Below are positions 1 through 9,151 of a DNA stretch of 53,251 nt, piece by piece. Source of the DNA: Leptospira biflexa (GTDB lineage: Bacteria > Spirochaetota > Leptospiria > Turneriellales > DYLW01); NCBI GenBank assembly GCA_020720785.1, contig DYOA01000001.1:113767-167017 (forward strand). Reading direction: 5' to 3'. Each line of letters begins with the position of its first letter. Position 1 is the first letter of the stretch. The translations under genes were made by a program, and so were the position numbers. The notes beneath the pieces are model-generated. The model was not told where the DNA came from. It saw only the letters and a program-made list of their open reading frames with translations, and searched no databases.

Positions 1-60
1 GAAGTGCAACACTTATTCCATAAAAAACTTGACTTTCGCACGGAAGTCACAGCATAAGCT

Positions 61-1053
61 ATGGCAAAAGATATTCTGGTCATTGGCGGAGCGGGTTATA
101 TTGGCTCCCATGCGACAAAAATGCTGCGAAAAAAAGGATACAATCCGGTGGTTCTGGACAACCTGTCCCGTGGTCATCGCGAACTGGTAAAATGGGGAGA
201 TTTCATAGAAGGGGATTTGGGGGATGAAAGTCTGCTGGCGGATATTTTTTCCCGCTATTCCATCGATACGGTGATGCACTTTGCCGCTTTTGCCTATGTG
301 GGGGAATCCGTGGAAAAGCCGGACATATATTATGAGAATAACACATTCAAATCGTTGCGGATGCTGAATGCCATGCGGAAGGCCGGGGTTCATAAACTGA
401 TCTTTTCTTCCACATGTGCCACATACGGGGAAATTTTGCCGGGAAGGATTCCCATTGAGGAAGACCATCCCCAGCATCCGATTAATCCTTATGGGTGGTC
501 CAAACTGATGTTTGAACGTATTATTCAGGATTATGCCGTCTATGGGATCAAGGCTCTCATGTTCCGGTATTTCAACGCTGCCGGCTGTGATCCGGAGGGG
601 GAGACCGGGGAGTGGCACCTTCCGGAGACCCACCTGATTCCGCTGATGCTGCGGGCGGGAATGGGGACAGGCAAACCCCTGACGGTTTTTGGGGATGATT
701 ACCGCGTGGCCGGTTTTTCCGATGGGACGGCTGTCCGGGATTATATCCACGTGAACGATCTGGTGGAAGCCCATATTCTGGGAATCTCTTATCTGGATGG
801 AGCAGAACGCACGGAGGCCTTTAATCTGGGCAATGGCAAAGGATTCACCGTGCTGGAAATGATACATGCCGCCAGCCGGGTGATGGGGGTGGAGATCCCA
901 TACCAGATGGGATCACGCCGGGCAGGAGATCCTCCCATCCTGGTGGGTTCCTTAGCTAAAGCAGCAGAAAAACTGGGATGGAAACCCGCGTTCACGGATA
1001 TGGAAGAGATCATCCGCACCGCCCATCTTTGGGAGAAAAAAATTACATCCTGA
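61..1053 (+). CDS. galE: UDP-glucose 4-epimerase
   Basis: GalE interconverts UDP-glucose and UDP-galactose in the cytoplasm and supplies galactosyl donors for surface polysaccharide. The 330-residue protein has the usual family length. It begins with the Rossmann NAD-binding loop GGAGYIGSH (residues 9-17) and has the SSTCATYG segment (116-123) carrying the active-site Ser/Thr. The catalytic pair is Y144 and K148 in NPYGWSK, and a HVNDLVEAH segment follows further on. The ATG at 61 is the natural start because the Rossmann strand begins at residue 5. I see no clear Shine-Dalgarno site in the 60 upstream bases, although a TTGACT hexamer lies at 29-34. Rel/SpoT follows 51 nt downstream on the same strand. 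Related extended-SDR epimerases acting on other UDP-sugars cannot be excluded. Confidence 0.93.
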   Translation: MAKDILVIGGAGYIGSHATKMLRKKGYNPVVLDNLSRGHRELVKWGDFIEGDLGDESLLADIFSRYSIDTVMHFAAFAYVGESVEKPDIYYENNTFKSLRMLNAMRKAGVHKLIFSSTCATYGEILPGRIPIEEDHPQHPINPYGWSKLMFERIIQDYAVYGIKALMFRYFNAAGCDPEGETGEWHLPETHLIPLMLRAGMGTGKPLTVFGDDYRVAGFSDGTAVRDYIHVNDLVEAHILGISYLDGAERTEAFNLGNGKGFTVLEMIHAASRVMGVEIPYQMGSRRAGDPPILVGSLAKAAEKLGWKPAFTDMEEIIRTAHLWEKKITS

Positions 1054-1104
1054 TTTTGCTGTTTTTCTGGAAATAAAAACGAATTGGTATTAGATTGATG
1101 TATT

Positions 1105-3201
1105 ATGGCAGGAGAGGATGACAGCCAGACGGCTAACTTGTTTACTCAGTTATTGAAGCCGATTTCCTGGCCGCATAGGTCTTTTGTTAAGAAAGCCTTC
1201 TTAGTCGCCCAGGATGCACACAGATACCAGAGAAGAAATTCCGGAGAACCATATATTATCCATCCCCTTTCTGTGGCCATTATTTTAACGGAATTCAGCC
1301 TGGACCCGGAAGTGATTGTTGCCGCTCTTCTCCATGACGTATTGGAAGACACCGATGTTTCTCCGGAAACTCTGAAAACTATCTTTGGTGAAAAAGTATA
1401 CCATCTGGTGGATGGGGTGACAAAAATTTCCCGGATGAAAAATCAGTCGGCAGCGGATACCCTGACTTCGAATTTGCGGAAAATGATCCAGGCAACCGTG
1501 GAAGACCAGAGAACGCTGGTGATCAAAATTGCGGACCGTTTGCATAATATGCGAACTCTCCAGTCCCTTCCGGAGGATAAACAAAAGCGGATTGCCCAGG
1601 AAACCATAAAAATATATGCTCCGCTGGCTGGACGGGTGGGGATTTACAAGATAAAATCGGAATTGGAAGATCTGTGTCTACGGTATCTGGATTTTGAGGA
1701 GTATGACAAAATCCGAATATTAGTGGATGAAAAAAAGACAGATCGTGATGCTTATATCCAGCGGGTGGTCCAGGAGGTGGATCAGCATCTAAAGGCGGCA
1801 AAAATCCGGGCCACCGTGGATGGCCGCCCCAAACATTTTTATTCCATATATAGAAAAATAAGAGAAAAGAGCAGAAGTTTTTCTGAAGTATATGATCTGT
1901 ATGCCATTCGTATCATCACCCGGGATTTGAATGACTGTTATCCGGCCATGGGGATTATCCATGAGGTGTATAGGCATATTCCGGGTAGATTCAAGGACTA
2001 TATTAACCATCGGAAAAAAAACGGATACCAGAGTATTCATACCACAGTCAACGGGCCGGAGAATAGGAATATAGAAGTCCAGATCCGTACCAATGCCATG
2101 CACATGGTGGCCGAGTATGGAATTGCCGCCCACTGGAGATACAAAGAAGCGAAAAAACTGGCCTCCGGTTTGGAACAGGAAATCCCCGGGAAAGCTCTTC
2201 TAAAGGAAATGAATGAATCCCTGAAAATGGAGAATGAGACCGATGAAGCCATTTATCAGGAAATAGTGGAAGGGTTGGAAGAACAGGAGAATGATGATAT
2301 TTTTGTCTTCACCCCCCGTGGGGACATTCATTTTTTTCCCAAGCGGGCCACCATTCTGGATTTCGCTTTCCGCATCCATACGGACATGGGGTTCCACTGT
2401 TACGGGGCCCGGATTGATGACCGCCATGTCTCCATCCGTGCATACTTGAGGAACGGGGAAAAAATCCATATCATCACCAACTCCAATGCCCACCCAAACC
2501 CGGATTGGCTCCGTTATGTGGTCACCTCCCATGCGAAAAACCGGATACGGAATTATCTGCACAGGATGGGGGGAAATTATCCTCTGGTGCCGGAAGTCCC
2601 CATGCTGGATGGAAAGAAAAAAATCCCCCTTCCGGAGGAAGAAAAAGAAAATAAATCCACCCCCATCTCCAAAACCACCCACAAAAAGAAAAAACAGAAA
2701 GAAGAGGAAAAAATCCCGGTTGGGGAAAGTCTGGCCGATTCCGTTGTCTGGGAAGGGGAAAAATCGGTAAAAAAGAAAATTGCCAAGTGCTGCCAGCCGG
2801 TTTATGGCAAACCCATCGTGGGGTATATTACCCGTCTGGACGGGATCACCGTCCACGACGCGGAATGCAAAATCATCCGGAAAATGATGGATTCTCCGGA
2901 AAAAAAAGACCTGATAATACAGTTATCCTGGGAGGGGGTGAACGGTTACATCACGGAACTGGAAATCCACGGAAGCGACCGTGGTCACTTGTACTATGAC
3001 ATCATCCGGTCTTTTGAATATTTTGGGGTGGATATTATGGAAGCCAGTGCAAAAACCAGACAGGGGCGGGTGGATGATAAATTCAAGCTCAATGTGGACT
3101 CCCGGGAGCAACTGGATCATATACTGGCCAGGCTGAATTCCATACCCGGAATTGAGAAGGTGGACGTGCTTTGTTTCCGGAAAAAACGATGTGCAGAATA
3201 A
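1105..3201 (+). CDS. Bifunctional (p)ppGpp synthetase/hydrolase (Rel/SpoT)
   Basis: This is a long RSH enzyme that makes and degrades the alarmone (p)ppGpp. In order it shows an HD hydrolase domain (H77-D78 in the HDVLEDT motif), the RelA/SpoT synthetase domain (about 230-345, with RFKD at 295-298 and a GYQSIHTT motif), a TGS domain beginning near residue 397 (DDIFVFTPRGD), and a C-terminal half with a KCCQP zinc-finger-type segment and an ACT-like end. The intact HD motif and the RxKD signature, rather than the ExDD of monofunctional RelA, point to a bifunctional enzyme. A Lys/Glu-rich insert lies around residues 505-550, between TGS and the zinc-finger-type region, and looks like a flexible linker. 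The length of 698 aa is normal. The name rel or spoT is a matter of convention, so I give no symbol. Confidence 0.93.
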   Translation: MAGEDDSQTANLFTQLLKPISWPHRSFVKKAFLVAQDAHRYQRRNSGEPYIIHPLSVAIILTEFSLDPEVIVAALLHDVLEDTDVSPETLKTIFGEKVYHLVDGVTKISRMKNQSAADTLTSNLRKMIQATVEDQRTLVIKIADRLHNMRTLQSLPEDKQKRIAQETIKIYAPLAGRVGIYKIKSELEDLCLRYLDFEEYDKIRILVDEKKTDRDAYIQRVVQEVDQHLKAAKIRATVDGRPKHFYSIYRKIREKSRSFSEVYDLYAIRIITRDLNDCYPAMGIIHEVYRHIPGRFKDYINHRKKNGYQSIHTTVNGPENRNIEVQIRTNAMHMVAEYGIAAHWRYKEAKKLASGLEQEIPGKALLKEMNESLKMENETDEAIYQEIVEGLEEQENDDIFVFTPRGDIHFFPKRATILDFAFRIHTDMGFHCYGARIDDRHVSIRAYLRNGEKIHIITNSNAHPNPDWLRYVVTSHAKNRIRNYLHRMGGNYPLVPEVPMLDGKKKIPLPEEEKENKSTPISKTTHKKKKQKEEEKIPVGESLADSVVWEGEKSVKKKIAKCCQPVYGKPIVGYITRLDGITVHDAECKIIRKMMDSPEKKDLIIQLSWEGVNGYITELEIHGSDRGHLYYDIIRSFEYFGVDIMEASAKTRQGRVDDKFKLNVDSREQLDHILARLNSIPGIEKVDVLCFRKKRCAE

Positions 3202-3243
3202 AAAAATGCTTGCCCTAATTGAAACTCTTTAATAAGAAGTATT

Positions 3244-4839
3244 ATGGAAATATCGGCCAAGTGGGAGTATCCCGGTGTAAGCAAAGAACAGAAAAATCTG
3301 AACCATTTAATGGTAAAAATGCAAAGTCCTCCGGATCCCTCCCAGAAACAGCGCAAACCCATCGCCCTTTGTATGGTAATTGATAAGAGCTGGTCCATGA
3401 AAGGAGAAAAAATGGATGCGGTATTCAACGCTTCCAGCATTTTTATCAATTGGCTCACCCGCTATGATTTTCTGGGAATAGTGGGATACGCAGAAGATGT
3501 GCAGATCATCCAGAATATGGATTTTGTAAAAGACAAACGCCAGATCATAGAGCGGCTCAAGGATATACGCATTGGCACCTCCACCAATTTAAGTGCCGGA
3601 TGGCTGCAGGGCATCCGCATGCTGGAGGAGATGAAAGAAACAAACTGTATTAAAAGACTCATTTTGCTGACCGATGGCATTGCCACCATGGGAATCCAGG
3701 AGGATGAAAAGCTGGTGGATATTGCCCGGAGCTACTACCAAAAGGGCATTGTGACCACAACCATAGGTTTTGGCTCTGATTTTAATGAAGGTTCCCTGAA
3801 ATCCGTTGCGGAAGCTGGTAATGGGAATTTTCATTTTATTGATAATCCGGAAAAGATTACAGAGGTTTTTTACAAAGAATTCCAGAACGTTGGGAGTCTG
3901 TATGCCCAGGCCGGGGAGTTGCGGATCCAGATTCCGGAAGGATTTCGTTTCCTGGAGCTATTGACCGGAAAAAGCCAGCCTTCGGTTGCGGACGGAGAAG
4001 TCCGTTTTAATATTGGGGATCTGATGAGCGATGAGGAAAGGAAGGTTGTCAGTGTCTTTGAAATTGACGGTGAAGTACTTTCCAGGAATCCGCAAGCCCG
4101 GAACCTGCCCATTGAATTCAAATACCACAATGTTGTGGATAATATCAGCACTGAAATGAAAAACATCACTTCCTTTGTGGAAGTCTCCGATGCCAGGCCG
4201 GATGCGGATACTGATGTCCAGTTGGAAGTTCTTCTGGCTCAGGCAGGAAAGGCCATGATTGAATCTTCTATCATGGCCCAGACCGATATTGATGCAGCTT
4301 CCGAATTGCTGAAAAATATCAAGGAAAGAATCCGGAATAAAATGGATCTGAATCCCACTCTGCTGGAGATTCTGTTCAAACGGGTGGATGTAATGATGAA
4401 GCGTCTCATGGAAGATTCTAATATGGCCAGAAAAGCCCTATTGGTATCCGGAAGCAATCTGTTCACAGAACACTTTAAAGATGATCTGATGATATCCACG
4501 CCCATCCACGCCGGAATCTATGATTTTGAGACGGCCGGGGATCTGGATTTATACAATATGCCGGAAGTGAAAAGTGCCATTATGAACAAGATTAAGAAAA
4601 GTTACGGCTATGTGGTGATGGATATGAAAAAAACCAATTTCATAGACTCATCCGCCATTGGCGGGCTCATTCAGATATCCAGTTGGCTCAAGCGGCGGGG
4701 GGGAATGCTCGCGGTGGCGAATCTCTCCAATACTGTGATGAAAATTTTTGAAATGACCCAGTTAAACCGGTATATTTATGTGGCATCCTCTGTGGCGCAG
4801 GCAAAAGAGAAGCTGAACGATATCCAGAAAGAAGCGTGA
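3244..4839 (+). CDS. VWA domain - STAS domain fusion protein
   Basis: A cytoplasmic protein of 531 residues without a signal peptide. Residues about 38-230 form a von Willebrand factor A domain with an intact MIDAS metal site: D47-x-S49-x-S51 (DKSWS), a Thr in the GTSTNLSAG loop and LTDG. A beta-rich middle follows (about 230-410). The last roughly 115 residues are a STAS domain like those of anti-sigma factor antagonists, with D468-S469-S470 in DSSAIGGL. By alignment with SpoIIAA, S470 is the position that is phosphorylated. I infer a regulatory switch in which the STAS part meets an anti-sigma kinase or similar partner while the VWA part binds a client through metal. The stop overlaps the GTG start of the next gene, so the two are probably translated together. 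Function is unproven. Confidence 0.8.
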   Translation: MEISAKWEYPGVSKEQKNLNHLMVKMQSPPDPSQKQRKPIALCMVIDKSWSMKGEKMDAVFNASSIFINWLTRYDFLGIVGYAEDVQIIQNMDFVKDKRQIIERLKDIRIGTSTNLSAGWLQGIRMLEEMKETNCIKRLILLTDGIATMGIQEDEKLVDIARSYYQKGIVTTTIGFGSDFNEGSLKSVAEAGNGNFHFIDNPEKITEVFYKEFQNVGSLYAQAGELRIQIPEGFRFLELLTGKSQPSVADGEVRFNIGDLMSDEERKVVSVFEIDGEVLSRNPQARNLPIEFKYHNVVDNISTEMKNITSFVEVSDARPDADTDVQLEVLLAQAGKAMIESSIMAQTDIDAASELLKNIKERIRNKMDLNPTLLEILFKRVDVMMKRLMEDSNMARKALLVSGSNLFTEHFKDDLMISTPIHAGIYDFETAGDLDLYNMPEVKSAIMNKIKKSYGYVVMDMKKTNFIDSSAIGGLIQISSWLKRRGGMLAVANLSNTVMKIFEMTQLNRYIYVASSVAQAKEKLNDIQKEA

Positions 4840-5330
4840 AACGTAAAATTATTTTTACCTTGGGGATTCTGATCTCGTTTTTTGGGTTGTTCCTGTTTTT
4901 TCTGGGGATAGGTATGGTTTTTGATGTGAATGCCAAAGCGGCGGAAGCTGGTTTACCTATTGCTGTTTTTTCCTTCTCTTTTATCACCATCGGCGGTTTG
5001 ATGCTGTATTGGGCACAGAATGAATCCAAAAAAGATGTGCAAATCCAACTGGTGGTTTCCACCGTGAAAACCTACCGCAGAATTTCCATGGAAAAACTGT
5101 CCGGGCTCACATCCTTAGCCCCTGTTCAGCTTAGGAAGATCATCGGGCGGGCCATCAACCGGCAACTGCTGGCAGGATATTTTGACCGGGGTAGCGATGA
5201 ATTTTACACCGGGGAATCGGAAAAGCAGAAATCTCCACATAAGTTTTGTGCTGTCTGCGGAGCACCTCTGGGAAGGGTATATTATGAGGGAGAAACCATT
5301 CGCTGTGAACACTGCGGTGCCGTTATGTGA
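4836..5330 (+). CDS. Small membrane protein with zinc-ribbon C-terminus
   Basis: Starts at a GTG that overlaps the stop of the VWA-STAS gene (GTGA), indicating translational coupling. The 164-residue product has two N-terminal membrane helices (about 5-27 and 38-60). A region of about 50 residues resembles a winged-helix/PCI-like fold (ISMEKLSGL...VQLRKIIGRAINRQLLAGYF). It ends in a zinc ribbon with two CxxC pairs (CAVCGAPLG and CEHCGAVM). I do not recognise a named family. The coupling suggests it is a membrane partner of the VWA-STAS protein. That functional link is inference; the membrane helices and cysteine pairs are seen directly. Confidence 0.72.
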   Translation: MKRKIIFTLGILISFFGLFLFFLGIGMVFDVNAKAAEAGLPIAVFSFSFITIGGLMLYWAQNESKKDVQIQLVVSTVKTYRRISMEKLSGLTSLAPVQLRKIIGRAINRQLLAGYFDRGSDEFYTGESEKQKSPHKFCAVCGAPLGRVYYEGETIRCEHCGAVM

Positions 5331-5405
5331 TCCGGTTTTTACTTGCAGATATGTAAAAGCATTTGGAAACTGGTAAACGCAGAGAGGCATTGGGAAAAGA
5401 AAAGC

Positions 5406-6536
5406 ATGAAAGATAAAAAAGAACAAAAAAAGGCAAAAAAGAATGTGTCGGTTTCTGTTCTGGATGTCCGTTACCAGAAGGAAAAGATTTCTGTTTACAA
5501 TCTGGATGAACCGGATTTGAAATTGGGAACACGGAAAAAACAGGAAACAAAAAAAAATATTTTCCAAGGTGTGAAAGACTATGTCCTGTCCCAAAAAAAG
5601 CATTTTTATGAAACTATTCGTCGGAAAAAGCAGGAACGCCTCACCTTAATGTTCATTCCTCACAATGAAAAAAGCATCCGTCATTATCACATCTCTAATC
5701 TGAATTTAACCATAATCCTTGCCTCGTTTTCTCTGGTGATCATTATCAGCTCCATCTTGGTGATCCGCCATAACAGCACCATACAGGAGGTGGACAAGCT
5801 GAAGGTATCCCACAAAGATGCCAGCAAACAATTTGCCCGGATTCGTTCTGAGATTTACCAGATTCATTCTTCCTTTGACGATGTTCGCACCAATCTGATT
5901 GGTTTGTATTCCATCATCAAAGGAAAGGATGCGGAAAATATTTTTGCAAAGGGTGGTATCTCAGCACCATCTGCCCAAAAACCGGAGACTGTGTCAGGAA
6001 GCGAAGAAAAAATCAATCAGGAAAAAATTCCGGTGGAGATATACATGCTGAACCGGATATTGGATGATATCAAAATAGCGGACAAACCATTGAATGAAAT
6101 AAAATCGTTTATACAAAAGCGGAAAAAGATTATCAAAAATACGCCCACCCTTTGGCCGGTGAGCGGTTACATTGTAAATTCCTTTGGGAATAAAACAAAT
6201 GCCATCACTCTGCGGTCAGAGACAAATCCGGGCATTGACATTATATCTTTTCCGGGGAATCCGGTGGTGGCCACAGCGCCAGGGAAAGTGGTTTTGATAA
6301 AAAAAGATCTGCGCTGGAACTGGACAGTGAAAATAAAACATAAATATGGTTATTATACGGTATACAAGGGACTGGAGCGGGTGACCATTCCGGAAGGGGA
6401 AAACCTCGCAAAGGGGGAAACCCTGGGATATCTGGGATATACAAAGGAAAGCACGGAAAATATTTTGAGGTATGAAATCTATGTGGGGGTGGAAGCAGTG
6501 GATCCATTGCCCTATATAAATTATATTCGGGAATAG
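5406..6536 (+). CDS. Membrane-anchored M23 (LytM-like) protein, apparently catalytically degenerate
   Basis: The preferred start is the ATG at 5406 (MKDKKEQKK), giving 376 residues; an in-frame TTG at 5343 would add 21 poorly supported residues. A charged cytoplasmic N-terminus precedes one membrane helix (NLNLTIILASF to SSILVI), then a helical region and a C-terminal M23/LytM fold (from WPVSGYIVNSFG). The zinc ligands usual in M23 peptidases are not seen: the first His position reads NPGID, and the HxH position reads LRYEIYVG. This suggests a non-catalytic LytM protein that activates or recruits a peptidoglycan hydrolase, as EnvC and NlpD do. It sits 2 nt before a bactofilin gene, a pairing known from cell-shape loci in other bacteria, so a role in localised wall remodelling is a reasonable inference. 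Confidence 0.8.
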   Translation: MKDKKEQKKAKKNVSVSVLDVRYQKEKISVYNLDEPDLKLGTRKKQETKKNIFQGVKDYVLSQKKHFYETIRRKKQERLTLMFIPHNEKSIRHYHISNLNLTIILASFSLVIIISSILVIRHNSTIQEVDKLKVSHKDASKQFARIRSEIYQIHSSFDDVRTNLIGLYSIIKGKDAENIFAKGGISAPSAQKPETVSGSEEKINQEKIPVEIYMLNRILDDIKIADKPLNEIKSFIQKRKKIIKNTPTLWPVSGYIVNSFGNKTNAITLRSETNPGIDIISFPGNPVVATAPGKVVLIKKDLRWNWTVKIKHKYGYYTVYKGLERVTIPEGENLAKGETLGYLGYTKESTENILRYEIYVGVEAVDPLPYINYIRE

Positions 6537-6538
6537 AT

Positions 6539-6895
6539 ATGGATAATCCTGCAGTAGATACGTTTATTGGTTCCGGAGCCCGGTTTCACGGCGAATTTGA
6601 GCTGGAGGGAAGTCTCCGCATTGATGGGTTTTTTACGGGAAAAATTGAATCCGGAAATACCGTTATTGTGGGGGTGACCGGTGAGGTCCGTACCAATATC
6701 CATGCCCGCAGAGTCATTGTGGCTGGCAGGGTGGAAGGGAATATATTTGGTACGGAGAGTGTGCATCTTCTATCTGACTCTGTGATTTTGGGAGATATTA
6801 TCACCAAAAACCTGATCATGGATTCCGGGGTTGTTTTTGAAGGAAGGGCAAAAACCATCATGGAAAATGGAACCGGAAATCCGGCAGAGCCATAA
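6539..6895 (+). CDS. Bactofilin family cytoskeletal protein
   Basis: A 118-residue protein made almost wholly of the short beta-helix repeats of bactofilins (DUF583): regularly spaced hydrophobic/glycine strands such as GEFELEGSLRIDG, GTESVHLLSDS and DSGVVFEGRA. Bactofilins polymerise without nucleotide into membrane-associated filaments that position wall enzymes and influence cell shape. The short polar ends and the length are typical. The start is 2 nt after the stop of the M23-like gene, with GGGAA as a likely Shine-Dalgarno sequence, so the two are co-transcribed. The M23-bactofilin pair matches known curvature or shape modules, but the exact role here is inferred. Confidence 0.92.
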   Translation: MDNPAVDTFIGSGARFHGEFELEGSLRIDGFFTGKIESGNTVIVGVTGEVRTNIHARRVIVAGRVEGNIFGTESVHLLSDSVILGDIITKNLIMDSGVVFEGRAKTIMENGTGNPAEP

Positions 6896-6936
6896 ATATT
6901 TTTACTCCAATCCATCCAACCATCCGAAAATAAAAT

Positions 6937-7386
6937 ATGAGGGTGGATACCAGACACAATGAAAAAAATCCGGCGGGATACTCACCGGTTACCGGGTCGG
7001 TGCGGAGTCCGGCGGATGATTCTGGCTTTGGGGTCATCCTGAAAAATGCTGCGAAGAAAAAAACCAATGAGGAAGATTACAGAAATTTTGAGAAAGTTTC
7101 CCTGGATCTGGAGGCTATTGAAAAACGCTTCCTGAAAAATCCCAATCAATCCAATTATCGGGCTTATGCGGACTTTGTGCGTTCCCATGTAAGAGCTGCC
7201 CAGAAAGATTCCCGCAAAATGAAAAAACTCAAGGATAAAAATTCACGGGAATATTTTGTGGTAATCCAGATTGACAGTCTTTTGGATGATATGCTGGAAA
7301 TGATATATTATGAAAAAAAAGAAATCATTCGTCTTTTGCGGATGATGAGCCAGATACAAGGGCTTCTTTTTGATATTCTTGTCTGA
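6937..7386 (+). CDS. YaaR family protein (DUF327)
   Basis: A 149-residue, mostly helical cytosolic protein. The segment from FLKNPNQSNYRAYADFVRSHVRAA to the C-terminal MSQIQGLLFDILV matches the YaaR/DUF327 pattern, which ends in a conserved I-x-GLL-x-D tail. The family has no settled function. It lies 41 nt after the bactofilin gene on the same strand. Its last 62 nt overlap the 3' end of the convergent GGDEF/EAL gene, so both proteins are coded across 7325-7386 on opposite strands. No clear ribosome binding site precedes the ATG. Confidence 0.75.
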   Translation: MRVDTRHNEKNPAGYSPVTGSVRSPADDSGFGVILKNAAKKKTNEEDYRNFEKVSLDLEAIEKRFLKNPNQSNYRAYADFVRSHVRAAQKDSRKMKKLKDKNSREYFVVIQIDSLLDDMLEMIYYEKKEIIRLLRMMSQIQGLLFDILV

Positions 7387-9040
7387 AAAAATCCGCCTGG
7401 TAATTGGTAATATATTCTAAAATTTCTGTTCTGGGAAGGGGTTTGGAAAAGTAGTATCCCTGGAGCTCGTCAATCTTCAGATCCGACAGTTTGGACACTG
7501 CGGATATATCCTCAATTCCCTCAGCAACCGTTCTCAAATGCATAGCGGATGCCATACTGGCAATGGCATGGATAATCTGGTAGCCATCCGGAGTGTGGAT
7601 GCGTCGTATAAAGCTGATGTCAATTTTCAGCTCATCCACGGGAAGATTATGTAACTGGGATAAGGAAGAATAACCTGTTCCAAAATCATCAATGGAAATA
7701 TGAAATCCTTTCTCCCGCAGCCGATGGGTGGATTCAACCGTCAGTTTTTTATCCGCCATGGACAGACTTTCCGTAATTTCCAGCACTATCTGGCGTGGTT
7801 GTATCTGGTATTTGGCCAGATTCTGGTCGATAGTATCCAGAAAATTTTCATTAAAAAACTGTGCCTGGGATATATTCACGGAAATTTTAATCTCCGGATT
7901 TCCCATCTCACGGGCAAGGGCAAAGGATGATTCCATCATAAAATTACCGAGCTCTATGATCATTCCCGTGGATTCGGCGATGGGGATGAACTGGGACGGC
8001 GGAATATTTCCCATCTCCGGATGGTTCCATCGGACAAGGGATTCCAGTCCACGAAGGGAAAAATCAATTGTGCCAACTTTGGGCTGGAAAACCGCATAAA
8101 TTTCTCCATTTGCAATGGCATTGGATAGCGAGTTTCTTATAATAATATCGGTATTATTCCGAATCAGATCCGGCAGCTTTTTATAAGGAAATATATGGTT
8201 CTTAAAATTATCTTTTGCGAAAAGCAGTGCACGGTTGGACAGAGCGAGCAGTTCCTCCTGATCATCCGTATCTGTGGGAAAAACGGAATATCCCGCCGTA
8301 AACTGGATCCGTATTTTCATGGAATCAACGGTAAAAAGCTGGTTATTCAGGGAATTCAAACCCTGTACGAGTGCCGGGATATGGTTTTCCCCTGCAATAT
8401 CCGGGAAGAGAAGGATAAACTTATCAGATGTCCAGCGGGCAATGAATCCTCTGGTGTCCATAAATACTTTTAAAAATTTTGCCGCATGCAGAATAATCTG
8501 GTCACCGGTTTTCTGCCCAAAGCTTTCATTAAAGTCATTCACGGATGATATGTCCACCAGTGCCATGACCAGAAAATTTCCGGATTTTTGCGTCCGGGAG
8601 ATGGAATCCGTAAGAGTCTGCTCAAACCCGAACATATTGGGTAATCCGGTGAGGTTGTCATTGTATGCAAGGAATTCCACCCATTTTGTCTCAAAATATT
8701 CGTCCGTGTAATCTTCCAGAACAATGATCATTTTTTCCTGACCAGCGGGAAAATAGTGGCCCCGTATCCATTTCTCCGGTGTTGTCAGCATTTTGGTTAT
8801 AATTTTTTCCGGTGCTTTGTTTTTTCTGATAAGGTGGCCAATACGCTCCCTGATGGTATCCCTTATGGTCTTATCCACATAAGATGTGAAAAAATTTCCG
8901 GTGATATTTTTATCCGGAGATCCCGCTATCAGGGCGTTAGCGGTTTCATCAGAAGCCAGGATCATAGCATTGTCCTGAACGGTAATAACACCAAAGCCAA
9001 GATTTTCCAGAATAAGACATGCCTCACGTTTGTTATCCAC
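7325..9040 (-). CDS. PAS-like/GGDEF/EAL protein, likely c-di-GMP phosphodiesterase
   Basis: From N to C terminus it has a PAS-like sensor region, a diguanylate-cyclase fold whose signature is degraded (TSDKF where GGDEF should be), and a full EAL domain. The EAL domain keeps ESL at the EAL position, SVNIS, an EITES glutamate, the IDDFGTGYSSL loop, a lysine in DELKID, AEGIED and LQGYYFSKP. I infer that the protein hydrolyses c-di-GMP, with the GGDEF part structural or GTP-sensing. The longest open frame begins at 9190, inside the divergent HAMP gene. I therefore prefer the GTG at 9040 (571 aa); a TTG at 9073 preceded by GGA is an alternative. The 3' end overlaps the convergent yaaR gene by 62 nt. 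Confidence 0.85.
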   Translation of the reverse strand: MDNKREACLILENLGFGVITVQDNAMILASDETANALIAGSPDKNITGNFFTSYVDKTIRDTIRERIGHLIRKNKAPEKIITKMLTTPEKWIRGHYFPAGQEKMIIVLEDYTDEYFETKWVEFLAYNDNLTGLPNMFGFEQTLTDSISRTQKSGNFLVMALVDISSVNDFNESFGQKTGDQIILHAAKFLKVFMDTRGFIARWTSDKFILLFPDIAGENHIPALVQGLNSLNNQLFTVDSMKIRIQFTAGYSVFPTDTDDQEELLALSNRALLFAKDNFKNHIFPYKKLPDLIRNNTDIIIRNSLSNAIANGEIYAVFQPKVGTIDFSLRGLESLVRWNHPEMGNIPPSQFIPIAESTGMIIELGNFMMESSFALAREMGNPEIKISVNISQAQFFNENFLDTIDQNLAKYQIQPRQIVLEITESLSMADKKLTVESTHRLREKGFHISIDDFGTGYSSLSQLHNLPVDELKIDISFIRRIHTPDGYQIIHAIASMASAMHLRTVAEGIEDISAVSKLSDLKIDELQGYYFSKPLPRTEILEYITNYQADFFRQEYQKEALVSGSSSAKDE

Positions 9041-9151
9041 ATGCCTTTCTGGATTTGGTCTCTGGGTAATCAAGAATATTCCATCATAAATGGATTCGCG
9101 TTGTGGTTGACAAATACGCTGTTTTCTGATAAACAGTAAATGGAGGATATT

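Noticed and set aside
13..867. Long minus-strand open frame antisense to galE
   Set aside because: It lies wholly opposite an intact galE and has no family features; it is a shadow of galE codon bias.
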